A stretch of DNA of 42,639 bases from Cellvibrionales bacterium UBA4435. GTDB taxonomy: Bacteria; Pseudomonadota; Gammaproteobacteria; Pseudomonadales; Porticoccaceae. The notes under the pieces were generated by a model. It saw only the letters and a list, made by a program, of their open reading frames with translations, was not told the origin of the DNA and did not search any database. Positions 16,908 through 23,553 of the stretch are shown in pieces; within the stretch, counting starts at the first letter, position 1; every line of letters begins with the position of its first letter. Location: contig DGPR01000002.1 in assembly GCA_002390525.1 (NCBI GenBank), positions 306 to 42,944 of the forward strand, given 5' to 3'. The translations under genes were made by a program, and so were the position numbers.

Positions 16908-17890
16908 CTCGTGTAAATCGTCAAAATAAAAGAAATATAAGCGAAATTAGCATCTCATTTCTAGATGTTATAAGTTGCGGTTTTGGGGCAATAGTACTTT
17001 TATTATTGATTGCAAAAACTGTTGATTCGTCATTCTCTCAAACTGAAAAAGATCCAACATTATCAAGCATTCCAATAATACAAAAAAAACTATTTGAAAT
17101 ACGCGGGGAAATAAATGTACTGAAAGAAACTCTTAGATACAAAGAGGTTCGACTGCAGAATGCTAGAGAAAAAGCAGCTAGTCTAGAACAAGAAATAATC
17201 GAAAGCCAACAAAAAAACTCAGTATTTGCTGACGAACAAACCAAACTTGCGTTAGCCCAACAAAATCTTACTGATGAAATGCGACGGCTAATCAGAATCG
17301 AAAAAAAATCAAAGAAAGATGCAATTGGTGGTATACCGGTTGACAGTGAATACATTATCTTCATCATAGATACATCAGGTAGTATGTCGAATTTTGCTTG
17401 GACCAGAGTGAAAAAGGAGATGATTAATATTCTTAATATTTATCCCCAAGTTAAGGGTATCCAAGTTATGAATGATATGGGCGACTATATGTTTTCTAGT
17501 TTTAACAAAAAGTGGATACCCGATACTCCTGCGAGAAGAAAAGCTATATTAAACCGATTAGCAACCTGGGCGCCTTTCAGTAACTCAAGCCCTGTGGAGG
17601 GTATACAAAAAGCTATAAGACAGTTTTATACCTCAAAAAATAAAATTAGCTTATATGTATTTGGCGATGATTTTACCGGCGGCTCCATAGGTCAAGTTCT
17701 AAAAGCAACTGATAAAATCAATAAACTTCAAGGAGCAGATCGGCTGGTTCGTATTCATACTATCGGCTTTCCGGTTCATTTCAAAGTTGAAGGAGGTAAT
17801 TTGCAAACCGCCACACGTTTTTCTGCGTTAATGCGAGAGTTAAGTTATGATAATAACGGAACTTTCATAGGTCTTACTGGACTTGAATAA
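16904..17890 (+). CDS. ExbD-like membrane helix fused to vWA domain, subunit 2 (run gene 10)
   Basis: The 328-residue protein (ATG at 16904, overlapping the previous stop as ATGA; an in-frame TTG at 16898 is less likely) repeats the design of run gene 9. A membrane helix at about 18-38 carries FLDVISCGFGAI with aspartate D21, a coiled coil spans about 60-135, and a vWA domain spans about 148-325. The metal site has D156-S158-S160 (DTSGS) and an aspartate pair at 255-256. The usual threonine loop reads NSSPVEG, so the third ligand may be serine. It is a paralogue, not a tandem copy: identity outside the membrane helix is low by eye. A heterodimer with run gene 9 inside the ExbB-like pentamer is the obvious model. 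Confidence 0.88.
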   Translation: MTRVNRQNKRNISEISISFLDVISCGFGAIVLLLLIAKTVDSSFSQTEKDPTLSSIPIIQKKLFEIRGEINVLKETLRYKEVRLQNAREKAASLEQEIIESQQKNSVFADEQTKLALAQQNLTDEMRRLIRIEKKSKKDAIGGIPVDSEYIIFIIDTSGSMSNFAWTRVKKEMINILNIYPQVKGIQVMNDMGDYMFSSFNKKWIPDTPARRKAILNRLATWAPFSNSSPVEGIQKAIRQFYTSKNKISLYVFGDDFTGGSIGQVLKATDKINKLQGADRLVRIHTIGFPVHFKVEGGNLQTATRFSALMRELSYDNNGTFIGLTGLE

Positions 17891-17912
17891 AATTTTCTTC
17901 CAAAGATATTAA

Positions 17913-17980
17913 ATGATTAATATGATAACTACTTTAAAAAAAAAATTTTTGCCTCCATTATTGTCACTCAATTATTTTTA
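17913..17980 (+). other. Out-of-frame 5' part of run gene 11: A10 frameshift site
   Basis: An ATG at 17913 opens a short frame that reaches a run of ten A (17936-17945) and then stops at 17979-17981. If one A is added, or the ribosome slips back one base on the run, the frame joins the following lipoprotein. It then encodes a textbook signal: MINMITTLKKK, then IFASIIVTQLFLMGC with the lipobox cysteine. The main frame has no ATG, GTG or TTG between its upstream stop at 17918 and the ATG at 17981. Possible explanations are transcriptional slippage, -1 ribosomal slippage, phase variation or a homopolymer sequencing error. Confidence 0.75.
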
Positions 17981-18547
17981 ATGGGCTGTTCAACTCACGT
18001 AGTTGTTGTTAGTGAACACCCGACAGCTTTGATAAAAGAGCTGCCTTACAAAATAGGCCTTGTGCTTGACAATTCATTCACTGATTACTCATTTATTCGA
18101 GAAAAAGATGATGAAAAAATCACTATTTCACTTGGAAAATCTCAAAGTGAACTATTAAATAAAATCTTTAACTCTATGTTTCAAGGTGTATCAGAATTTA
18201 CTGCGAGACCCCTGAGCCCAACAAAACCCTTAGACTTGTATATCTCTGTTAAAGTTGAGGATCTTCAGCTTTCTTTACCTCGTGAAACAAGCGTAAATAT
18301 TTTTGAAATATGGATAAAATATAAGCTGGAAATTCTTGACGGCAAGGGCTCCAATATTTATGAATGGATTATAAGCTCTTACGGAAGAACTCAAACACGC
18401 TTTTTGGGCTCTCAAGAAAGAGCACTACACCAGGCTACTAATGCGGCGCTGCGTGATGCCGGCGTGCAAATTGTCACTGACTTTCATCAAATTCCTGAAA
18501 TAATCAACTGGATTAATATTAAAAAGGCACCAAAAAATGAAAGCTAG
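17981..18547 (+). CDS. Lipoprotein body, signal peptide in another frame (run gene 11)
   Basis: The uninterrupted frame gives 188 residues starting MGCSTHVVVV. The Gly-Cys is plainly the end of a lipobox whose preceding residues are encoded just upstream in frame but without a start codon. The mature domain is alpha/beta, with LPYKIGLVLDNSF near residue 23, LYISVKVEDLQLSL near 85 and a helical segment RALHQATNAALRDAG. These are typical of small outer-membrane lipoproteins of unknown function. Started at 17981, the protein would lack a signal peptide and stay in the cytoplasm. The TAATG overlap with the short upstream frame would allow re-initiation. The gene overlaps the next by 11 bases. The family is not recognised. 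Confidence 0.75.
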   Translation: MGCSTHVVVVSEHPTALIKELPYKIGLVLDNSFTDYSFIREKDDEKITISLGKSQSELLNKIFNSMFQGVSEFTARPLSPTKPLDLYISVKVEDLQLSLPRETSVNIFEIWIKYKLEILDGKGSNIYEWIISSYGRTQTRFLGSQERALHQATNAALRDAGVQIVTDFHQIPEIINWINIKKAPKNES

Positions 18548-19223
18548 TAGTCTAGGCGAGGTTATTGTCGTATGCTCTTTTTCTTTGAGTATATTGATTG
18601 TAACTTTTATGTCTGGTTGCTCCACTTCAACTGTTGTTGATGAGCAAAAATCTAGCTCTGCTAAGCTAAGCATGGATAGTGAAGAAAAGATAGTTATTAT
18701 GGGAAGAAGGCATGGGAATTCGTATGAAACAGAGCCTGGCTTCATAGACTGCATTGGAAACAATATCTCTAGATCTGAGAATTTAAATGTTGTACAAGAA
18801 AAAAATTTTCTGGATACATTTTACCCCTGGTTTGAACCAAGAATAGCTCCACTAAATCTAAATCGTATGAAGGTAGCTCTCAATAGCGATATGATAGCCA
18901 AAAAAATTGAAGAGCTAAAGGTTAGATATATCGTATGGGTTGACGGTAGCACCGAAACGAGTGAAGAAAGTGGGTCTATGACTTGTGGTATGGCTCCAAG
19001 TGGAGGTTGCTTTGGTTTTAAGAGTTGGGATAAAACTTCCTCTTACGAAGCCACTATTTGGGATCTAAAGGGCTTAACTGAAAAAGGAAAGATAAAAGTA
19101 GACAGTAAAGGATCCTCTTATATACTGGGGGTTGGCCCACCCATACCTCTAATAGCTCAAGTTCAAGGAGTCGCCTGTGAAGGAATTAGCGACAGACTAA
19201 TAGGATTCTTTGATAGCGAATAG
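18537..19223 (+). CDS. Lipoprotein with conserved Trp/Cys-rich domain (run gene 12)
   Basis: The 228-residue product has an N-terminal signal ending in the lipobox FMSGC (cysteine about residue 28, serine at +2). The mature domain contains notable segments: KIVIMGRRH, FYPWFEPRIAPL, RYIVWVDGSTE, and MTCGMAPSGGCFGFKSWDK with a close cysteine pair, then YEATIWDLKG. The pattern of Trp, Gly and paired Cys suggests a folded, possibly disulphide-bonded periplasmic domain. I do not know a named family for it. It is the last gene of the run: the next gene follows after 48 bases with a different, unrelated character. Its ATG lies inside the end of run gene 11, so coupled translation is likely. Confidence 0.75.
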   Translation: MKASSLGEVIVVCSFSLSILIVTFMSGCSTSTVVDEQKSSSAKLSMDSEEKIVIMGRRHGNSYETEPGFIDCIGNNISRSENLNVVQEKNFLDTFYPWFEPRIAPLNLNRMKVALNSDMIAKKIEELKVRYIVWVDGSTETSEESGSMTCGMAPSGGCFGFKSWDKTSSYEATIWDLKGLTEKGKIKVDSKGSSYILGVGPPIPLIAQVQGVACEGISDRLIGFFDSE

Positions 19224-19271
19224 AAAGCTTTCGCTGCATAAAAATATTTAATTCTAATATAAGGATTTTTT

Positions 19272-19763
19272 ATGAAAAAAGAAAACTCAAATATACAGAG
19301 CACTAAAATCACTACCGAATATATAATGAGCTATGAGGCTCCCTTGGATCCGCCATTGGCAATTGATGAGGGCATGATGATAGTTAACGTGCGCGAAGGG
19401 GGTTGGGTTACTGGGCCAAAAATTAATGGTAAATTTATTGCTCCTGGCGCTGACTGGCTACGTATTATGCCTTCTGGGAATTTTCGTCTAGATGTAAGAG
19501 GGCTAATAAAAACTGATGATGATGCTTATATATATCTAACGTACAATGGAATAATAAAAAATACCCCTGAAAGCCTTGAACGATTAACAAATGGGGAACG
19601 ACTAACATATAAAGATATACCTTATTTTTTAGCGGCTCCTACTTTTCAAACTTCATCTAAAAAATACAATTGGCTTAATGAAATCCAAACTATTAACAAG
19701 ATGGTGGAAATCCAATTTGGTGATAAAGGTTTTGTTAAGTACGATGTTTTTGTTGTCAAATAG
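19272..19763 (+). CDS. DUF3237 family protein
   Basis: The 163-residue soluble protein shows the DUF3237 pattern: an N-terminal strand EYIMSYEAPLDPP, the motif GGWVTGPKINGKFIAPGADW (about residues 43-62), RLDVRGLIKTDDDAYIYLTYNGI, and a C-terminal YDVFVV strand. The domain forms a small beta barrel. Its function is unknown, though homologues often sit in catabolic gene clusters with dehydrogenases and CoA-linked enzymes. An AAGGA ribosome site precedes the ATG. It is followed by a CurA-type oxidoreductase gene 120 bases on. Together these two look metabolically linked rather than part of the preceding membrane run. Confidence 0.85.
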   Translation: MKKENSNIQSTKITTEYIMSYEAPLDPPLAIDEGMMIVNVREGGWVTGPKINGKFIAPGADWLRIMPSGNFRLDVRGLIKTDDDAYIYLTYNGIIKNTPESLERLTNGERLTYKDIPYFLAAPTFQTSSKKYNWLNEIQTINKMVEIQFGDKGFVKYDVFVVK

Positions 19764-19883
19764 GTTAAGGGGTTATTACTTTCTAAAAATTAGAGTGTTT
19801 ATCATTTATAATATTTTTAGTATGTGTTGTGATTGTTTAAACAAAATTTCAGCTGAATCAACAAAAAATTTTAGGGGTTAATT

Positions 19884-20897
19884 ATGAGTAAAAATAATCG
19901 TGTCTGGCGACTTCAAGAGAGGCCTGTTGGAAATATCACAAATAATACATTAAGTCTCGAGAAAGAAAATATACCTCAACCAAAAGATGGGGAATGCCTT
20001 TTTCAACTTAACTACTTGTCCTTAGACCCCACAAATAGAATTTGGATGAGTGATGAGACGCAATATATGCCGCCCGTTGTACTAGGCGAACCAATGAGAG
20101 GTGTAGTATGCGGTACGGTCCTTGAGAGCATGACTCCTGATTTTAAAAAAGGCGATATTGTAAGTGGAATTGGAACATGGTCTGACTATCAAATTGGTTC
20201 ACCCGAATCTGTAGGTTTATTGAGTCAAGTCGACAATGTATCTGCGATGGACGCATTTGCAACTCTGGCGCTTGTTGGGCCCTCAGCATATTTTTGTTTA
20301 TTAGATATAGGAGAACCTAAGGCTGGAGAAACTGTAGTAGTTTCCACTGCAGCTGGCGCTGTTGGATCAATTGCTGGTCAAATAGCAAAGATCAAAGGCT
20401 GTCGTGTAGTTGGATTAACCGGGTCTGATGAAAAATGTCGATGGATCAAAGAAGAGCTAGGTTTTGATGCCGCTATAAACTATAAAACTGCAAATTTACC
20501 TGATGCGCTCTCTAAGAGCTGTCCAAATGGTATTGATATATATTTTGATAATGTTGGCGGCACCATCCTTGACGAATGCTTAAAATTAATGAACCTACAT
20601 GGAAGGATCCCTACATGTGGTCTTATATCTCAATATAACGCCTTAGAACCAGTGCCGGGGCCCTATAATTATAGCTTGATATTAATGCATAGGCTTAAAA
20701 TTCAAGGTTTTATTATCCTAGATTATCTGGAGCGTTTTCCTGAAGCTAATGAGTCTATCCTCAAATGGATGTCTGAGGGAAAAATTAAAGTTCGTCTCGA
20801 TGTATCAGAAGGTTTAGAGACGGCTCTTGATGGCGTAAAAAAATTATATACTGGAGAAAATAATGGGAAACTTATGGTGCGTGTAAAAGAAATCTGA
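19884..20897 (+). CDS. NADP-dependent zinc-independent oxidoreductase, CurA/YncB-like (MDR family)
   Basis: The 337-residue enzyme belongs to the medium-chain dehydrogenase/reductase group that includes curcumin reductase CurA and leukotriene B4 12-hydroxydehydrogenase. It has the N-terminal NRVWRLQERPVG segment, LSLDPTNRIWMSD, a nucleotide-binding motif AAGAVGSIAGQIAKIKGC (about residues 153-170), and the characteristic YFDNVGG. Zinc ligands of alcohol dehydrogenases are absent, as expected. Such enzymes reduce activated double bonds of enones. The native substrate cannot be deduced. A probable terminator for the opposite strand lies 40 bases downstream and may also serve this gene. Confidence 0.92.
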   Translation: MSKNNRVWRLQERPVGNITNNTLSLEKENIPQPKDGECLFQLNYLSLDPTNRIWMSDETQYMPPVVLGEPMRGVVCGTVLESMTPDFKKGDIVSGIGTWSDYQIGSPESVGLLSQVDNVSAMDAFATLALVGPSAYFCLLDIGEPKAGETVVVSTAAGAVGSIAGQIAKIKGCRVVGLTGSDEKCRWIKEELGFDAAINYKTANLPDALSKSCPNGIDIYFDNVGGTILDECLKLMNLHGRIPTCGLISQYNALEPVPGPYNYSLILMHRLKIQGFIILDYLERFPEANESILKWMSEGKIKVRLDVSEGLETALDGVKKLYTGENNGKLMVRVKEI

Positions 20898-20935
20898 AAT
20901 TCAAAGTATGATTAACTCTGAACATATTTCGAGAC

Positions 20936-20976
20936 AAAAATCCATATTGCAGATTTTTTCAGTTCTGCAATATGGA
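20936..20976 (-). terminator. Rho-independent terminator, leftward (possibly bidirectional)
   Basis: A perfect 13-pair stem (TCCATATTGCAGA at 20941-20953 with TCTGCAATATGGA at 20964-20976) encloses a 10-base loop. On the minus strand it is followed by TTTTTG (20940-20935), the U tract of an intrinsic terminator. It lies just downstream of the DUF3094 gene and so closes the leftward biotin operon. It also faces the end of the rightward oxidoreductase gene at 20897, but on the plus strand no U run follows the stem. Confidence 0.8.
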
Positions 20977-20992
20977 TGTCCATGATTAAAGT

Positions 20993-21181
20993 TTAAACAA
21001 CCCCCACGAGCTTGGCTGATATCCAGCTAATGCCACCTAATACTCCCACCACAACCCACCACCAGAACAATAATCTAAACCTAAATGGTTTTCGTTCGAT
21101 AGAATGGATTCCAGAATTAACTACCTCATTAATCCTAGCTAAATCCTCTTCGTTATATTCTTCTTTACTTCTCATGCCCAT
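20993..21181 (-). CDS. DUF3094-like small membrane protein
   Basis: This small protein has a charged N-terminal part (RSKEEYNEEDLARINEVVNS, then GIHSIERKPFRFRLL) followed by one transmembrane helix (LFWWWVVVGVLGGISW) and a short tail. That matches the layout of DUF3094, a roughly 60-residue family of Pseudomonas-like bacteria with no known role. An in-frame ATG at 21193 exists, but the GGTGAG ribosome site lies over it. That favours the ATG at 21181 (62 residues) or 21175 (60 residues). It follows bioD by about 45 bases on the same strand and ends before the terminator. The rightward frame over the same bases lacks such features and is not a gene. Confidence 0.78.
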   Translation of the reverse strand: MGMRSKEEYNEEDLARINEVVNSGIHSIERKPFRFRLLFWWWVVVGVLGGISWISAKLVGVV

Positions 21182-21227
21182 AAAACTCACCATCGTGTTT
21201 AAGTACTAAGTAATTTTCTTTTAAACA

Positions 21228-21908
21228 TTATATCAAAGATTTAATATTTAACTGATCAGCTGTTTCATCAGGAGTGGCATGTGGATCATGAGCCAACTCC
21301 CCAATCATGGGTGATGAAATCCAGTGTTGTAAAGTTGATATATTTTCTTTATAGCGATTCATCATAGGAACAATCTGATTAGCAATCCAACCTGCCAATA
21401 CTAGGTTGTCTTTACGGATAGCTTCAGCAGTTAGTATAGCGTGATTGATACAACCAAGATCCATACCGACAACAAGTATTACAGGTAATTTAATCAATTT
21501 TGCGAAATCGGAGAAATTTTCTTGGTTATTAATTGGAACCCTCCAACCTCCAGCCCCCTCTACTACAGAAAAATTCGGACTATTTGTCATGAGTCCTCGA
21601 TAAAATCCAGCTAACCGAGCAGCGCTCAAGCGCTGACCTATCTCTTCAGCTGCTATATGAGGGGCGATAGCAGGCTCAAGTGCTATAGGGTTAACTTGCT
21701 CATAACTTAATGACAAAGACGTTTGAGATAATAGCTTCTGAGCATCACCGTTCTGTAAACCATCTGTTGTCCGTTCACATCCAGCAGCAACTGGCTTAAA
21801 ACCTGCAGTAGAAAAACCTAATCTTGAGACTCCAGCAAGAATACCTGTGGCAATACGTGTCTTTCCAACACCTGTACTGGTTCCTGTAATAAAGTATGAT
21901 TTACGCAC
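21228..21908 (-). CDS. bioD: Dethiobiotin synthetase BioD
   Basis: BioD makes dethiobiotin from 7,8-diaminopelargonic acid, CO2 and ATP, the step before biotin synthase. The P-loop GTSTGVGKT lies at about residues 9-17, with GFKPVAAGCE, VVEGAGGWRVPI and the late WIANQI segment all typical. Two GTG starts are possible, at 21917 and 21908. The AGG ribosome site has better spacing (8 bases) to 21908, which gives MRKSYFITGT, the usual family N-terminus. The gene overlaps the end of bioHC by 8 bases. It is the last biotin gene of the operon. Confidence 0.95.
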   Translation of the reverse strand: MRKSYFITGTSTGVGKTRIATGILAGVSRLGFSTAGFKPVAAGCERTTDGLQNGDAQKLLSQTSLSLSYEQVNPIALEPAIAPHIAAEEIGQRLSAARLAGFYRGLMTNSPNFSVVEGAGGWRVPINNQENFSDFAKLIKLPVILVVGMDLGCINHAILTAEAIRKDNLVLAGWIANQIVPMMNRYKENISTLQHWISSPMIGELAHDPHATPDETADQLNIKSLI

Positions 21909-23553
21909 CGAGAACACCTACTCCAAAAATTACTTGCCATGTAGCAGGTAAATTTCCCTTTGGGTCTCTATACTGATCATAAGCATTAATAAGATTACGT
22001 ATATTTTTTTTATTGGTCATTGTTTTTTTTTGCCCCGAATTTAAATTATGTGCCCCTAATTTTTTAAGCTCATACATCAAATCACTCAAATCACCATACT
22101 TTAAGATATAATCACAAACTCGAAAATCTTCGAACTGAATACCTTCGTTAACAAAAGCTATTTTCCAAATATCCGCATCTAAGAATTTATTAACATGGAC
22201 ATAGGTGTCTACTTTCATCCATGATGTTTTTAATTCATATAGCGTGTTCTCACCAAGAGTAGTAAATAATAGCTTACCGCCAGGTTTTAAAATACGAGCA
22301 ATTTCTTTAGCCAGTGTAGCTGTCTGACTGCACCACTGAAAAGTTAAATTAGAAAATATAATATCTATAGAGTTATTGGCTAGTGGTATATTTTCTGCAT
22401 CCCCGCAAAGCCAAACACCAGTATAATCATATTGTGATTTTGCCATTTTAAGCATTCCCTCAGCTAAATCTAACCCTATAATCTTTGAATAGCTGTTTTT
22501 ATTCTGTATAGATTTAACGAAGCAACCGGTACCACAACCTAGATCAATAATAGTATTTGATGTTATTTGTTTAGGCATCATGGTTAAGAGTTTTTTTCCA
22601 GTTTGGGACTGTAATCTAGATACCGATTCATATGTACTTGCAGCCTTACTGAAAGAATTTGCTATTTTCTTTTTATTTAAAGAATATCGATTTTCTTTTA
22701 TAAATTTTATTGTAGAAGAGGCTATTTCTTTTGCGTTACTTATATGGATTAAATGGCATCTCTGTTCGAAAACTCTTATTTTATGAGCTGGATTAGACAA
22801 TACGATTTCATCGGCTACTCGATTATTTACTAATTGATCATTCTCACCAAAAAAATGAAGGCCTGGTGACTCTAAAGATTTTAAGATATCTCTGTTATCA
22901 ATTTCTTGAAGTAATTTTAAAGCCCTTAACCAATATATATGTCTATGATTTTTTTTAGTCGAATTTGCAAAAAGAGCAATTTTTTTTATTTCGCTTGGTT
23001 GTAAAAATTTAAACAATTTTTTTTCTTTCAAGTCACCAGAGCGCTGAAGATGGAAGAATTTTTTCAAACAAACTGATGGATCATTCTGAAATAATTTTAA
23101 AAATTTGTTAAATATGCTGCTTGGCATACCAAAATCCCAATCATCTTTTTTGACAAAACATGGATTAGTTGCAATTGTTATTAAATTAGAAAATCTTGAA
23201 GGATATTGACCTATCATTGCAGTTGCTATGGCTCCCCCTAGGGACCAACCCATTAAACTACAATTGGTAGGTATTACTTTCAAAATACCATCAATAAAAT
23301 GATTAACCAAAATTGATTGTTTCATTGAGCTTATATCTTTTTTATAAAATTCATTACAACCAAACCCAGGCAGATCAATAGTTATTATGTTTAGATGTTT
23401 TCTCAGTTCAGGTAGAATTAAGCTCCAAGTTTTACTATCAGAGCCCCAACCATGAATGAGTACTAATGGATCTGACTGAAAAGGCTTACCTGTGCATGAA
23501 TAAATGCATGTTGCCAATTTATTAGTCAATTCAGATGCATCATTAACAATCAT
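21901..23553 (-). CDS. bioHC: Bifunctional BioH-BioC fusion: pimeloyl-ACP methyl ester carboxylesterase and malonyl-ACP methyltransferase
   Basis: The 550-residue protein joins two biotin enzymes. Residues 1-285 are an alpha/beta hydrolase like BioH: oxyanion segment LIHGWGSDS, nucleophile S104 in GWSLGG, acid D239 in GENDQ, and a histidine at 267 or 270. Residues about 294-550 are a BioC-type methyltransferase that starts KKKIANSFSKAASTYE and has the SAM motif IDLGCGTG near 336-343. BioC starts pimelate assembly by methylating malonyl-ACP, and BioH removes the methyl group after two elongation rounds. Fusing entry and exit enzymes is known in some marine gammaproteobacteria (UniProt names the product BioHC). 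It overlaps bioF by 4 bases. Confidence 0.95.
   Translation of the reverse strand: MIVNDASELTNKLATCIYSCTGKPFQSDPLVLIHGWGSDSKTWSLILPELRKHLNIITIDLPGFGCNEFYKKDISSMKQSILVNHFIDGILKVIPTNCSLMGWSLGGAIATAMIGQYPSRFSNLITIATNPCFVKKDDWDFGMPSSIFNKFLKLFQNDPSVCLKKFFHLQRSGDLKEKKLFKFLQPSEIKKIALFANSTKKNHRHIYWLRALKLLQEIDNRDILKSLESPGLHFFGENDQLVNNRVADEIVLSNPAHKIRVFEQRCHLIHISNAKEIASSTIKFIKENRYSLNKKKIANSFSKAASTYESVSRLQSQTGKKLLTMMPKQITSNTIIDLGCGTGCFVKSIQNKNSYSKIIGLDLAEGMLKMAKSQYDYTGVWLCGDAENIPLANNSIDIIFSNLTFQWCSQTATLAKEIARILKPGGKLLFTTLGENTLYELKTSWMKVDTYVHVNKFLDADIWKIAFVNEGIQFEDFRVCDYILKYGDLSDLMYELKKLGAHNLNSGQKKTMTNKKNIRNLINAYDQYRDPKGNLPATWQVIFGVGVLGA

Noticed and set aside
16130..17367. Leftward frames of about 108 codons opposite the two vWA genes
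   Set aside because: Both mirror the Lys/Glu-rich coiled-coil coding segments, giving Phe/Ser-rich translations without domain features.
13724..17890. A Tol-Pal or Ton operon
   Set aside because: No tolA, tolB, pal, cpoB or classical tonB is present. The ExbD-like helices are fused to vWA domains, and the lipoproteins lack the OmpA-like Pal domain.
6587..19223. A Zorya-type phage defence system, because of the MotA/ExbB-like subunit
   Set aside because: Zorya needs ZorB with a peptidoglycan-binding OmpA-like domain and cytoplasmic effector ATPase/nuclease proteins. No helicase or nuclease gene is in the run, and no defence neighbours or mobile genes are visible.
19205..19240. A short AGCGAA/TTCGCT hairpin at the end of the twelve-gene run as a terminator
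   Set aside because: Only six pairs and no continuous U tract directly after it, so it is too weak to call.
21012..21209. A rightward 65-codon frame over the DUF3094 gene
   Set aside because: The leftward frame has the expected charged segment plus membrane helix and a ribosome site; the rightward frame has neither.
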